Part shown: positions 11,001-19,642 of the stretch, piece by piece
How the letters are laid out: the number at the start of each line of letters is the position of its first letter
Numbering within the stretch: position 1 is the first letter of the stretch
From: an uncultured Desulfuromonas sp.
GTDB taxonomy: Bacteria > Desulfobacterota > Desulfuromonadia > Desulfuromonadales > Desulfuromonadaceae
Assembly (NCBI RefSeq): GCF_963666745.1
Contig: NZ_OY762961.1
Location: 670,001-734,000 of the forward strand
Direction: 5' to 3'
Length of the DNA: 64,000 nucleotides
The notes under the pieces: generated by a model
The model's input: only the letters and a program-made list of their open reading frames with translations
Databases searched by the model: none
Told to the model about the DNA's origin: nothing
Translations under genes and position numbers: made by a program

Positions 11001-14000
11001 CGTGGCCGGGACCATTCTGCTCAGTGCTTTCGACAATGTGCCCATTGCCGTTGATGCGGCCTTTGACGGCAGCGGTGTGCAGGACTTGCGTGTGGCAACA
11101 GACAATCTGGAGCGCAGTTTCACCCTGTCCAACTTTGCCGCGGTCACTTTGAGTGATGTGGAAGGCGGTTATAGCGACGGAGCCTTTTACATTGCCTTGG
11201 ATGGCACGCTGGCCCTGGATAACTCGCAGATCGGCGAGTTGCCGCGTACCTTTGATTTTGCCGACCTTAAAGTGTTTAAGGATGGGTTGTCCCTCGGCGA
11301 TGTTGCCTTGCCCATGCATGATGTGACGTCCGTCAACGTCATGCTCAACGGCGATCTGCAACTGTCGTTGAACCAATATGGATTTGGCGTCACCGACAAC
11401 CGCTTCTGGATTGCCCTGTCCGGCGGTGTCACCTATGACGATCAATCGTTAACGGCCACGGCCAAGCTTTATCACGATGGCGAATTTGTTCTTTCCCAGC
11501 TGACAGGCGACAACCTGCTCATTGCCATCGGTGATTTCAGCCTGCGCACCTCGTTTGATTACTCTGGCGGCACCATCACCGAAGCTGAAGGGTCTTTGCA
11601 TCTGGGAGCGTTGATGGCGTCGATTCCCGATACGATGAAGAACCCGCTGGGCGAACTGCCGGTGACGATCCACAATGTGAATGTCGATCTGTCCGATCCG
11701 AGTGCGCCCAAGCTCAGTTCGGGCTCGATCTCTTTCAACACGCCTTTCGAAATGGTCACGACATTCTTTACCGCCCAGATTAACGGTATTGAGGTTGGCG
11801 CGAGTGGTGGAACACCTTACGGCAAGGTGCTTGGCGGCTCCATTGCCTTCACCCAGGCCGGTTCCCTGCCCATGTTGGAAGGGGTGTCATTGGCCAATAT
11901 CGGTCTGACCGCGTCCGGCTTCAACGGCACGCTGAGCTGGAGCGGTGATCAGGATATCCCGGTGTTTGAGGATGCCAACTACGGCATCACTGCCAATTTG
12001 ACCGCCGTCTCCCTGACCATGGATTCAAGCCAGAGCTCCTTTGATGATATGGTTCAGCTGACCACCCTTGACGGCTCGGTGGTGTTCGGTCCGGGCTATG
12101 GCACGGCCCTGGCTCCGGCGCTGGATTATGCGGCCGGGGCGTATGGGTTTGCCACGGATCTGGCGTCATCCATCACCATTCCGGGAACAGCTATTGCGCT
12201 GAAAGGCTTCTCCGGTTCGGTTGACTTCGGTGCCGAATCCGTCGGTTTCGGCGGTTTGATCTCCATTCCTTACGAGCAGACGGCAGTGGCGTTTGATGTC
12301 GATAACCTGACCTTCTCCGCTTCGGGGATCGATGGCTCTATTGATCTGGCCAATCCGATTGACATTGAAGGCCTCGGCTTTCCTACCGTGCTCACCGATG
12401 CCGGTTTAGCTTTCCACGGCTTTGCCCTGTCCAGTGGTCATCTCGGTCTGGATGTGACCCTGACGGCGTTCCTTGATCTGGAGATTTCAGCGGCCCTGGC
12501 TCTGGATAACGACGGCGTCAGCGCCTGGTCGCTGGGTGGTGAAACTGATCAGACCTTTAAAGCCGATGCCGGATTCGCCGAACTCGAAGTGACCGACATC
12601 GGCGCCGGGTATGATTCCACCTCGGGGCTGTTCTTCTCCATGAACACCGATGTCAAGATGAAGGGCGAGGCGGTGCTGTCGGCGCTGCCGGACGATGTGA
12701 ATCTCTCCGGTCTACAGGTGTTTTCGGATCATATCGATATTGATGCGGCGCAGATGGGCGGCAGTTTTGATAACGCCACCGTCAGCCTGGCCGGTGTCGA
12801 TCTCAGCTTGACCCGTTTGGCCCTTGGTTACGATGGCGAACGGGGCGATGGCCAGTTTACCCTTACGGTCGGTGGCGGCATTGCTTTAGGTGATCTGGTC
12901 AGTGCCGATGCCGAGGTGATGCTCTATCAGGATCTCAGCTATACCATCAACCAGATTGAAGTGGATTACACCACGCCGGGATTCTCCCTGTACGGCAATC
13001 TGGAGATTGCCGAGAGCCGTTTCATGGCCGACCTCGATGTGGCCATTGCCGGAACCCTCAATATGGCCGCCACCCTCGAAGCGGGCACTGCCATCAGCGC
13101 CGACAACAACAGTTTCAGCTACTGGCGGGTGGAGTTGAAATCCAACGCCCGCATCTCCATGGCTCCGTTGCCGATGTATATTTACGGTATCGGCGGCGGC
13201 ATCGCCTATCATGAAACAGTGTCGGTCGGCGAGGGCAATACCGTTGTATTTACACCGGATATCAATACCGCCATTGCCCTGACCGCGCTGGTGGACCTTG
13301 GTACCCTGGATGAAGGCTATACCTATTTCGGTAAATTCAGTCTGACCATGGAGCCGACCAACTACCGTATTGTGCTGACCGGGGATTCCTGGTTCATGAA
13401 AGGCAAGGACGAGGCCTCCGGCGTACCGGACCTGGGTGCTACCATTGAACTTGGCGCCAGCCCGGCCATGCTGCATATCATTGCCCAGGCCAACCTGAAA
13501 AAAGAGATTCCCGGCATGACTCTGCTCGGTGTCGGTGGTGAGGTCGATCTGCTGTTCTCCGAGAGTGACTGGCACATCTACTTCGGTTCTGCTAACCAGC
13601 AACTCAATGTCACCCTGCTGGAGTTCTTGACCGGCTCCGGTTATGTGCAGCTCGATTCCAGTGGCATTGCCATGGGCGTGCGCTACGAATTTGACCTTGA
13701 AGGCAGTGCCTGGATCTTCTACGGTCGCGTTTACGGCGGAGCGCAGATTGATCTGCAGGCTGGCATCAATCCATTCTATATTGATGCCCAAGGGAAAATC
13801 TGGATCGGTCTTGAAGCCGGGGTCAAGGCCCGTGGCCGCAAGTTTGAAATCCTCAGCGGTTATGCCGAACTGGGTGGCCGCTTCAAGGCACCGCCGGTGT
13901 ATATTGGTTTGCACGGCACGGCACGCTATTCGTTCCTGTGCGGGCTGGTGTCCGGTACGTGGGAGATGACCTTCACCATGCCCGAAGATCCACCTGAGGG

Positions 14001-16029
14001 GGCGGCCGATAGCGGTATTGAGGACATGCCGTTGCTGGCCTATTCGATGCCGTCCAATGGCGCCACTGAAGTGGGTCGTTTGGAAAGTATTTCGTTGCGC
14101 ACCAATATGCCGATCATGACGCCGTTTAAGTACGACGATAACCACTGGTATATCCTGTGCGTGAAAGATCCGGCGGAAGCCAATGATATTGTCAACTTTA
14201 CTGAGGTGCGTGAGTCGATCCACAAGGCCATTCAGCTGAAACGGGGTAACAGCCCGGTAGACGTCGTTGGCGGTCAGCAGGGCAGCATGGAGCTTAACTT
14301 TACGCCATTCATGCAGCTCGGAGCGGAGCAGACCTACACCTACACCACAACCTTTGAGTTGCGCCACTACGATAATTATGAAATCGGCAGTGTGGTCAAC
14401 AGCGAGCAGGTGACGGCCTCTTTTACCACCACGGATCAGCCGATTGGTTTCCGCGAGCGGGTTTACGACGTCTATCCACGGCGTAGCACCACCCCGGTTT
14501 ACCCGGAAACGGAGATTTACCTGATCACCAAAGCAGTGTTTGACGGCTACGTGTGGAACTGGGCCATTCAGGAGGAAAACCTGCGCTTTGAAGTGGTCAA
14601 TTCCGCCGGAGAGGTGATTCCCGGCCAGGTGGAAGGTCGCCTGATGGTCACTGATGGCCAGGAGGGTTCACGTCGTTACCTGCTCAACTTCAACCCCGAA
14701 CAACCGTTAAAAGCTGTACGCATGGTGGAAAGCTCCTCCGGGATCAAACGACCGGCCATTAAGACCGATGATGGCTATCAAAATCCGTTCACCTATGTCC
14801 CGCCAACCAATCAGGGAGCCCTGGTGGCCAATGGCCAAGTGACGTCGGCGAGCCGTGTTCCCAGCAGTGGTGCGATGCTTTCTACGTCAACCAGTCAGTC
14901 CAGCCAGGCCAGTCGGTTTGGCTCGTCACAACTGGCTCTAGTCAACACGACCCCTAGCGGGGTACAGAACACGGCGAGCGCGGCGCGAGTACCGGGAGCC
15001 TCATCGGTGTCGCAAAATAATATGTTTCTGATGGATGAAGATCGAGAAACCTACCGTTGGTACTGGGATGGCGAATATCAGATCCAGATTGTTGACGGCG
15101 AGGGGCAGAAGAAGTATACCAGCAAATTCGTACTGGAGACGCCGCCTCAGGGTGGTAGCGAGCTGCCGTTTACCAGTACCGAGGATGTATTAGAATCCGG
15201 TATTTCCGATGCTCATTTCAATGTCGCCTTTAACGTTGATCAAGACGCGTACCGGGCCGATGTTGCCCAGGGGCAAACCAATATTGTTTATGCCGGTATT
15301 GACGCTCTGTGGCCGGACTATACCGGCAGCATTTATGGCGATGTCGCCGAGACCTGTCAGTTCCGTACCCCGGATCAGATTGAAGAGCTGGTAGCGATGT
15401 TCCTGGGATACGCGCCACCGAACTGGTCACATTTCGATGTCATGTCTCCAGCGGTTCGTGCTGCGGTTCGGCGGGTGGCCATGGAACAGTGCGCGCCGCT
15501 CAATGAGCAACTTGAAGCGCTTGATCAGCAATTCGACGCTTACAAAGAGGCGGCGTTTGAGCGTCATCCGTCCCATGAATTCCGTTCGCTGGAGTTTAAC
15601 TTCCGTACGGCGGCACCGATCAACTGGAACGAGATTGATGTGATTGCTACTGTTCATCCGGAGTTTACCAAGCAGATCAGGCTGATGGGAATCAGCATGA
15701 ATCCTGGACCTGGGACCATTCATAATTTCACGCGCGGCGAATGGTTTGTCCGCAGTCAGCCCGATGGTTTAAACCATGTGCTCGAATTGAAACCCATCAA
15801 TGACAATGACTTTGATGGTGAACGGTTGCTGCAGATGGTCGGCTTCCATCAGCTCAATGATTCCAATTTGACTCAGTTTGGTCGTGTTGTGTTTAAACAA
15901 CGGGGCTTACAGGATAGTGAAACTGAGCTGGACAGCTACTCCGGTGAATTTGATCTGACCAGTGGCAATATTATTTACAATACCGGTATGATCAACGCAT
16001 TAACTCCTGCTGAACTGTTGGGGAGATAG
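8020..16029 (+). CDS. Giant exported repeat protein (2669 residues)
   Basis: AGGAG precedes the ATG by seven bases. The signal peptide is residues 1-25 (SAQA/SYE). After a domain to about residue 130 come three tandem beta-rich modules of roughly 480-540 residues. Landmarks recur: 'LxxLDGSVxFGxGxG' near 300, 815 and 1340, and 'F-A-LTLxxVxxGY-(6-8)-FY' near 492, 1033 and 1513. Near residue 2015 a Big_5-like Ig motif (SMPSNGATEVGRLESISLRT) starts a different C-terminal part with a Ser-rich linker at about 2280-2340. No membrane anchor after the signal peptide was seen. No named family is recognised. The repeated beta architecture recalls AsmA/TamB-like repeating folds, but that is inference. 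It is three bases upstream of, and surely cotranscribed with, the FN3 gene. Confidence 0.8.
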   Translation: MVKALLRSCVLICLLFVTALSAQASYEGDALGYLDAVTLNGEEYNEFDNRPLVFYAEDLIDGEIVIRGLMEQEQKALSVDDLQVQVTMDGGSTWQSAKGHARWEYHFSPDLNKTYYFAIRVVQAQSADEVQQQLMFAFGDFALELVEGEIDDSGLIQQGQGMVKGLPDVFCDKFSSLLSGQNALPVELHQIKVDLSRHQVLAGSVTVTPSSPIDFSLGPVAMQLSSLTLTPSSATIDGRVMLDALGLPEVNLPFSALHLGTLGFNGEIDLVQPSSPLLVDILSGDYGFGLHLTTLRVAVDTRNAPQSMVRLSAFDGSVLFGSGFGSLTIPDLRLMADQSIHWGKNLAAGITSAGQRLILPGNLFSVTDLGGTINLVDKQLTLSGDLILPPELGSAVVSLPAERPLVLSAAHGLSSAGELNFPVADLPEISLSHIDSELTALRLSIDQGVVSGSLDGDLIFNQFGGLRIAVAAAINSTGLAELAIDSGALSRTFDLEGFATLTLDNVTCGYYDHRFYVQIAGGLQATHSLFSDYSRKVTFSGLRLFKDSIAFVSAMDGWKSIKGGVIEINSAELALRQYGLGVENGLLWFGLKGQASYQNNSFDLTARIFQDKHYEISDFDFDGLTLSLGEFSLRTAAQLRNGVMSGEGFINAGFLSDFIPAAMKDPLTGELRVSFSNLGVDLDAKTVTSGTVTVNFPRGMSVTLPAVQAELRSISFGTSGASVDGDIALSSVGGIALPESLSDVNVANLALKPRGFKGTLSWSAASGGSARLTTLKRGIPSGTTSGEALEIPVIPGEYGLTLKLTSVELALDTSLPSVVKMVQLTDLDGSIELGSGYGVDRSVTSLRLLADGAITWGVEQTSQAIRLGQETIALGQKTAADVKAAASDAADALSSGFSFTIPGTSFAVNNLTGRLYLADRQVKLWGGITLPDDLGGGSFSLRQENSLVLSTSGLSTQGAVDIDLGSLSGFQLAGFGAELTRLSLEISSNSVSGSVAGTILLSAFDNVPIAVDAAFDGSGVQDLRVATDNLERSFTLSNFAAVTLSDVEGGYSDGAFYIALDGTLALDNSQIGELPRTFDFADLKVFKDGLSLGDVALPMHDVTSVNVMLNGDLQLSLNQYGFGVTDNRFWIALSGGVTYDDQSLTATAKLYHDGEFVLSQLTGDNLLIAIGDFSLRTSFDYSGGTITEAEGSLHLGALMASIPDTMKNPLGELPVTIHNVNVDLSDPSAPKLSSGSISFNTPFEMVTTFFTAQINGIEVGASGGTPYGKVLGGSIAFTQAGSLPMLEGVSLANIGLTASGFNGTLSWSGDQDIPVFEDANYGITANLTAVSLTMDSSQSSFDDMVQLTTLDGSVVFGPGYGTALAPALDYAAGAYGFATDLASSITIPGTAIALKGFSGSVDFGAESVGFGGLISIPYEQTAVAFDVDNLTFSASGIDGSIDLANPIDIEGLGFPTVLTDAGLAFHGFALSSGHLGLDVTLTAFLDLEISAALALDNDGVSAWSLGGETDQTFKADAGFAELEVTDIGAGYDSTSGLFFSMNTDVKMKGEAVLSALPDDVNLSGLQVFSDHIDIDAAQMGGSFDNATVSLAGVDLSLTRLALGYDGERGDGQFTLTVGGGIALGDLVSADAEVMLYQDLSYTINQIEVDYTTPGFSLYGNLEIAESRFMADLDVAIAGTLNMAATLEAGTAISADNNSFSYWRVELKSNARISMAPLPMYIYGIGGGIAYHETVSVGEGNTVVFTPDINTAIALTALVDLGTLDEGYTYFGKFSLTMEPTNYRIVLTGDSWFMKGKDEASGVPDLGATIELGASPAMLHIIAQANLKKEIPGMTLLGVGGEVDLLFSESDWHIYFGSANQQLNVTLLEFLTGSGYVQLDSSGIAMGVRYEFDLEGSAWIFYGRVYGGAQIDLQAGINPFYIDAQGKIWIGLEAGVKARGRKFEILSGYAELGGRFKAPPVYIGLHGTARYSFLCGLVSGTWEMTFTMPEDPPEGAADSGIEDMPLLAYSMPSNGATEVGRLESISLRTNMPIMTPFKYDDNHWYILCVKDPAEANDIVNFTEVRESIHKAIQLKRGNSPVDVVGGQQGSMELNFTPFMQLGAEQTYTYTTTFELRHYDNYEIGSVVNSEQVTASFTTTDQPIGFRERVYDVYPRRSTTPVYPETEIYLITKAVFDGYVWNWAIQEENLRFEVVNSAGEVIPGQVEGRLMVTDGQEGSRRYLLNFNPEQPLKAVRMVESSSGIKRPAIKTDDGYQNPFTYVPPTNQGALVANGQVTSASRVPSSGAMLSTSTSQSSQASRFGSSQLALVNTTPSGVQNTASAARVPGASSVSQNNMFLMDEDRETYRWYWDGEYQIQIVDGEGQKKYTSKFVLETPPQGGSELPFTSTEDVLESGISDAHFNVAFNVDQDAYRADVAQGQTNIVYAGIDALWPDYTGSIYGDVAETCQFRTPDQIEELVAMFLGYAPPNWSHFDVMSPAVRAAVRRVAMEQCAPLNEQLEALDQQFDAYKEAAFERHPSHEFRSLEFNFRTAAPINWNEIDVIATVHPEFTKQIRLMGISMNPGPGTIHNFTRGEWFVRSQPDGLNHVLELKPINDNDFDGERLLQMVGFHQLNDSNLTQFGRVVFKQRGLQDSETELDSYSGEFDLTSGNIIYNTGMINALTPAELLGR

Positions 16030-16032
16030 GAT

Positions 16033-18030
16033 ATGAAGCGCATGATAAAAAAAGGGTGTCTTGCTGTTGTGCTCCTGCTGGTCAGTCTGTGCAGTTTTAC
16101 CCATGCCGAGGAGACTGTTCAGGTTGGCATTGAAGGCAAGTTTGACGGTCAACAGGTGCAGCTGCGCTGGATGGTTTCCGACAAAAAACTGGACTATCAT
16201 TACGTGGTGTGGCGGGCTGCTGCCGACAACCTGCAGCAACGGGTCAAAGTGGCTGAGCTGGCCATGCTCGACTACGCCGCTGCGAAAAAGAGTCTGGCGG
16301 ACAACGAGGTGGCTCTCAAGCTGATGTATCCGTTTGAGACGGCAAAGAACCGCGCTGAGCTCAACCAGTCGCTAGCTCAGGACGACAACCGCCTCGGCAT
16401 GTTGTTATTCATCTCTACCCAGGATAAACAGGTGGCCGAGGCTATGGGCCAGTACCTGGTCGATCACGACCTGTCTGGTAGTCCTCAGCGTGTTTATACG
16501 GTTGAGGTTTATGATGGAGATCAACTGGTTGCCTGCGATATGTGCGCCGTTAATCTAGAAAAGGCTAAAACTCTGCCCATGGTGTGGCAGGTTAAAGCCC
16601 ACATGTTCAAGTGGGGCGTCGGCCTTAAATGGGAAGGGTACGAGGCCTACACCGCGTTTAATATCTACCGCCGCGGCCTGCTGGAAGAAACGTTTACCCG
16701 TATCAACAGCGCGCCGGTTCAGGTGCAATCGTCGGTTAATCCAGATGGCACCGTCAGTGTCGCACCGTATTTCTATACCGACACCGACATCAAGGAACAT
16801 CAGCAGTACGTTTATCAGATCCGTGGTGTCGATTTCTTCGGCGATGAAGGTCCGGCCTCCATCGAGGTGCTAGGGAAGATCAAGGTCGATCCGCGACCGG
16901 CCCCGTTGCCGCGTCCGCAACTGGATGCTGGTGAAACGTCCATTACCATCTCCTGGCCAGCCAGCGATGATCCGAAGGTAGTGGCCTACAACCTGTATCG
17001 CAGCCCAAAATATGAGGGCGGCTACCAGAAACTCAACGCTCAACCACTCAGCGAACGCCGGTATACCGATAATAATGTCGTGGTGGATACCAATTATTTC
17101 TACTATGTCACAGCCATCAACGATGGCGGCTTTGAATCCATCCCGTCGCTGGCCGTTCTCGGTTTTGCCAAAGACTCCACGCCACCCGCCGTGGTCAAGC
17201 AACTCGACGCCAAGGTGGTTGATGCCCGTGTGCAGCTGAATTGGAGTGCGGTTACCGACGCGGACTTGCAGGGCTATCGCATCTACCGCACCATGAAACC
17301 ACAAAGCCTCGACTGGGTGCTGCTCAACCCCGAGCCGGTGACAGCAGTTGAATTTACCGATGTTCTGTCTAAAAACCTGTCACGTTATCCTTATTACTAC
17401 CGGATTACGGCCGTGGATACCCATCACAACGAGTCCGCCCCGTCCATGGTCGTCCAAATCCAACTTCCCGACGTCACCGCCCCGCAGGCGCCGATTCTCA
17501 GTGACTACAGTGTGAAAAACGAGCAGGTGGTACTCAACTGGCGCCCGGTGATGGTCTATGACCTGGCCGGGTACAACGTTTATCGCAGCAACGGTGGTAC
17601 CGCGCAAAAGCTGACAGCCACGCTGCTGCCGCTGTCGACCTTTGTTGATCAAACAGCCCCAGTTGGTCAAGAGGTTAACTACACGCTGACCGCCGTCGAT
17701 CACACCGGAAATGAGTCTGCGCCGTCAGCACCGTTGACGGTCACCGTCAGCGACGCCACCGCGCCAACGATCACCAGCTTTACCGTTACCAGTGACAACG
17801 CTGCAGCCGTGCTCACCGTCCAGTGTGCCGATAAAGACGTAGTCGGTTTCGACGTGCTGCGCAGCCAGAATGACCGCGATTACGTTAAAGTCAATCGGGG
17901 TCGCGTCACCGGCTCGACCTATCGTGATGCGGTTCTCAAAGGAAAACGCTATTTCTACAAAGTGCTGGTCTGGGATGCTTCGGCCAACAGTACCGAGAGT
18001 GTCGCGCGAGAGATTAAGATCGCCAATTAA
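16033..18030 (+). CDS. Exported fibronectin type III repeat protein
   Basis: Protein of 665 residues with a signal peptide (FTHA/EE near residue 25) and GGAGATAGG before the ATG, three bases after the giant gene. Residues 30-175 are unassigned and contain a CDMC pair. From about 180 to the end come about five FN3-like domains, recognisable by W-(8-12)-Y-x-(I/V)-YR strands: FNIYRR, YNLYRS, YRIYRT, YNVYRS and FDVLRS, with linkers starting D-(V/S/A)-T-(A/P)-P. FN3 arrays are extracellular binding or spacer modules. The tight coupling suggests that it and the giant protein act as partners on the cell surface. A decayed copy of its 3' end lies at 19733-19918. Confidence 0.8.
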   Translation: MKRMIKKGCLAVVLLLVSLCSFTHAEETVQVGIEGKFDGQQVQLRWMVSDKKLDYHYVVWRAAADNLQQRVKVAELAMLDYAAAKKSLADNEVALKLMYPFETAKNRAELNQSLAQDDNRLGMLLFISTQDKQVAEAMGQYLVDHDLSGSPQRVYTVEVYDGDQLVACDMCAVNLEKAKTLPMVWQVKAHMFKWGVGLKWEGYEAYTAFNIYRRGLLEETFTRINSAPVQVQSSVNPDGTVSVAPYFYTDTDIKEHQQYVYQIRGVDFFGDEGPASIEVLGKIKVDPRPAPLPRPQLDAGETSITISWPASDDPKVVAYNLYRSPKYEGGYQKLNAQPLSERRYTDNNVVVDTNYFYYVTAINDGGFESIPSLAVLGFAKDSTPPAVVKQLDAKVVDARVQLNWSAVTDADLQGYRIYRTMKPQSLDWVLLNPEPVTAVEFTDVLSKNLSRYPYYYRITAVDTHHNESAPSMVVQIQLPDVTAPQAPILSDYSVKNEQVVLNWRPVMVYDLAGYNVYRSNGGTAQKLTATLLPLSTFVDQTAPVGQEVNYTLTAVDHTGNESAPSAPLTVTVSDATAPTITSFTVTSDNAAAVLTVQCADKDVVGFDVLRSQNDRDYVKVNRGRVTGSTYRDAVLKGKRYFYKVLVWDASANSTESVAREIKIAN

Positions 18031-18062
18031 TTGCTAGGTAATCGAGCAGTGAGTTGAATAAA

Positions 18063-18100
18063 GAAGGCCGGACATCGAAGGATGGCTCGGCCTTCTCTAG
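18063..18100 (+). terminator. Terminator after FN3 gene
   Basis: GAAGGCCG pairs with CGGCCTTC around a 17-base loop containing ATCGAAGGATGG, followed by a weak T-rich tail. Stem and loop are clearly related to the terminator at 19938-19979. Confidence 0.65.
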
Positions 18101-18160
18101 TTTTGATGTCACTCATAACGGGCTTGATTAGAATTGTGGATTACTTCATGTGAGTTCGTT

Positions 18161-18328
18161 ATGTTATATCCCCAAGGTACACGGCTTCTGAGAGGTGATT
18201 ATCGGTCGTTTGCGAATGAAAATGTAATGTCGGTCGATGTGTCAATTCTGTCTATCACGAACAGTTCGCAAGAGCGTGTTCGGATAGAAGTCTGTAATTA
18301 CAAAGAAGGAAAGCTTTTGGGTGGCTGA
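18161..18328 (+). CDS. Hypothetical 55-residue protein in accessory island
   Basis: Small open frame starting MLYPQGTRLLRGDYRS, with GAG six bases before the ATG; an in-frame ATG at 18134 is also possible. There are no recognisable motifs, signal peptide or membrane segment. It is the first of three small orphan frames between the two copies of the FN3 3' end, and is followed directly by an AT-rich hairpin and a GTTRRRY core. It may be a cassette gene, or simply an unexpressed frame. Confidence 0.3.
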   Translation: MLYPQGTRLLRGDYRSFANENVMSVDVSILSITNSSQERVRIEVCNYKEGKLLGG

Positions 18329-18330
18329 AT

Positions 18331-18400
18331 TAAACTTTTTAGGCAGAATTTATCAATATGGTGATAGGCAGAAAAATTTTTGCCTAATACACTGTTAGGC
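18331..18400 (+). repeat. Candidate integron attC-like site 1
   Basis: An AT-rich stem-loop pairs TTAGGCA (18340-18346) with TGCCTAA (18380-18386) and has an inner ATCA/TGAT pair. Eight bases further on is the core GTTAGGC (18394-18400), which fits the attC R' consensus GTTRRRY. The next gene starts 11 bases after it, as expected for a cassette. The left core (RYYYAAC) is not convincing, so this is only a candidate. Confidence 0.4.
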
Positions 18401-18411
18401 CCTTATAAGCT

Positions 18412-18810
18412 ATGCCAATTCCAAAGGAAGTAATAGAAGTTTCTGTCTTCAACCACCTGGTAGGGATTAAAGACAAAGAACTCATTTTATTGAAAGGGCA
18501 TTTACTATTGGATGTTATGCTTTCCGAAGCAACCAAGAACGAAAAGTATGGTTTCCATGGAAAGGTGGGCATATTCAGTAATATTTGCAAAGATGATGAA
18601 GTAGTTAATTTGCTATACGACCTAAATAACATTAGAAATATGCTTGCTCATGAATGGGATTTTGAAATAGAAAGCAGTGGATTAATCGAATGGTCCGAGA
18701 ATGTACTTGAAAAAACAAAAAGCACAATGGCATCGCGCAGAACTCAAAGGATGGATTTAGTTAAGGCCATAGCCTCTTTAAGTAGGGAAGTCTATGTTTT
18801 TAGCCTTTAA
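18412..18810 (+). CDS. HEPN-like small protein, putative cassette gene
   Basis: Protein of 132 residues, AT-rich relative to its neighbours, which suggests transfer. Mostly helical, with no signal peptide. Around residue 80 the sequence DLNNIRNMLAHEWDFE carries R-x4-H in an RN-x3-H context, the pattern of the HEPN superfamily (often toxin-type RNases or their decoys). That assignment rests on the motif and helical content only; a DUF4145-like non-toxin is an alternative. The gene lies 11 bases after a GTTAGGC core and ends 16 bases before GCCTAAA, the expected complementary left core of its own recombination site, so it fits a mobile gene cassette. Confidence 0.5.
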   Translation: MPIPKEVIEVSVFNHLVGIKDKELILLKGHLLLDVMLSEATKNEKYGFHGKVGIFSNICKDDEVVNLLYDLNNIRNMLAHEWDFEIESSGLIEWSENVLEKTKSTMASRRTQRMDLVKAIASLSREVYVFSL

Positions 18811-18825
18811 CTTTTTTGGGAACGG

Positions 18826-18935
18826 GCCTAAAGCGCTTAAGTCGTAGTCCGCAGTGGCGGCCTACAGGGACACAAACACGCGGGGCGCTTCGTTCTTTTT
18901 TCCACGCATTTGCGCCCCTTCGCTTAGCGTTAGAT
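18826..18935 (+). repeat. Candidate integron attC-like site 2
   Basis: About 110 bp between two small genes. It begins GCCTAAA (one mismatch to the RYYYAAC left core, complementary to TTAGGC at the start of the preceding cassette) and ends in GTTAGAT (18929-18935), a perfect GTTRRRY right core. Inside, GGGGCGC (18877-18883) pairs with GCGCCCC (18912-18918) and extends through a small bulge. Length, position at the gene end and core complementarity fit an attC; the classical L''/L' arms are not clean. Confidence 0.5.
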
Positions 18936-18952
18936 TTATTTATGGGGATAAA

Positions 18953-19642
18953 ATGGACATTCCGTCTAAGCACGTATTTGAAGTTCTGATGGATAAAGGC
19001 ATCAACGAGCTGCACCATGCAAACAGTGTCATTACTGCGTGCCAATTCCTCCGCTCGAAGTCTTTGATGTCTAGAGGAACCGTCGAGCGTTTGGGGATTC
19101 CCCAGACACCGCAAAGCTCGGACGACATTGATAAGAGATACGGGATCTGGTTTGATGTGTTTGCCGATTCGGTAGATATTCATTACCGCGCTAGAAAAGC
19201 TAACGTGTACGGCCCTGTTTTGTTTGTGTTCGATACTCGGCTAATAGAACGCTCTTACACAGGGCGGATTTGGGTTACAAAGCTGAATCCGACCAAATGG
19301 GCCGGGAAAAATGACCGGCAGCGGTGGTTCCAGAATAAGGAAGACCTTGAGGAGAACCTTGTGAAAGGCCGTTTCGACCAAATGCTTGTCTTTCGGCACT
19401 GCGGCGGCCAATTACCGTTTCGCCGGTTCCTAAAGAAAATTATCCTTGATGACCCGCAATGGGAAAACGACGATGGGGTAGATCTATACAGCATGGCAGT
19501 AGGCGCTTTACGCCTAGCTATGGCCGACAGTGGCATAGATGCTCCCATTGAGCGACGTGTATGCCGCGATGGCTGTGTTTGCGAAGATGAGTACGCTCAA
19601 GATGAAGAGCGGCTCTCTATGATGTTCGATCCGAAAATCTAA
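18953..19642 (+). CDS. Orphan cytosolic protein, putative cassette gene
   Basis: Protein of 229 residues. The start MDIPSKHVFEVLMDK at 18953 is preceded by GGGGATAAA and lies 17 bases after the GTTAGAT core. No signal peptide or membrane segment. The N-terminal part reads INELHHANSVITACQFL then LMSRGTVERLG, QTPQSSDDIDKRYGIWFDVF, and YGPVLFVFDTRLI. An early His followed by S-R-G and a YGIW block is reminiscent of ADP-ribosyltransferase/DarT-like or KptA-like folds, but I cannot establish this. The C-terminus is Cys-rich (CRDGCVCEDE). The stop codon lies inside ATCTAAC, complementary to GTTAGAT at its own 5' end, as integron cassettes require. Function unknown. Confidence 0.6.
   Translation: MDIPSKHVFEVLMDKGINELHHANSVITACQFLRSKSLMSRGTVERLGIPQTPQSSDDIDKRYGIWFDVFADSVDIHYRARKANVYGPVLFVFDTRLIERSYTGRIWVTKLNPTKWAGKNDRQRWFQNKEDLEENLVKGRFDQMLVFRHCGGQLPFRRFLKKIILDDPQWENDDGVDLYSMAVGALRLAMADSGIDAPIERRVCRDGCVCEDEYAQDEERLSMMFDPKI

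Noticed and set aside
12886-14367. 493-codon open frame on the minus strand
   Set aside because: It lies wholly opposite the giant gene, which has a signal peptide, clear repeats and a ribosome site. The antisense frame is low in recognisable structure and arises from codon bias.
18826-18935. Reading the attC-like site as a simple terminator
   Set aside because: The GGGGCGC/GCGCCCC stem has no T-run after it, and the flanking complementary cores are better explained by cassette boundaries.
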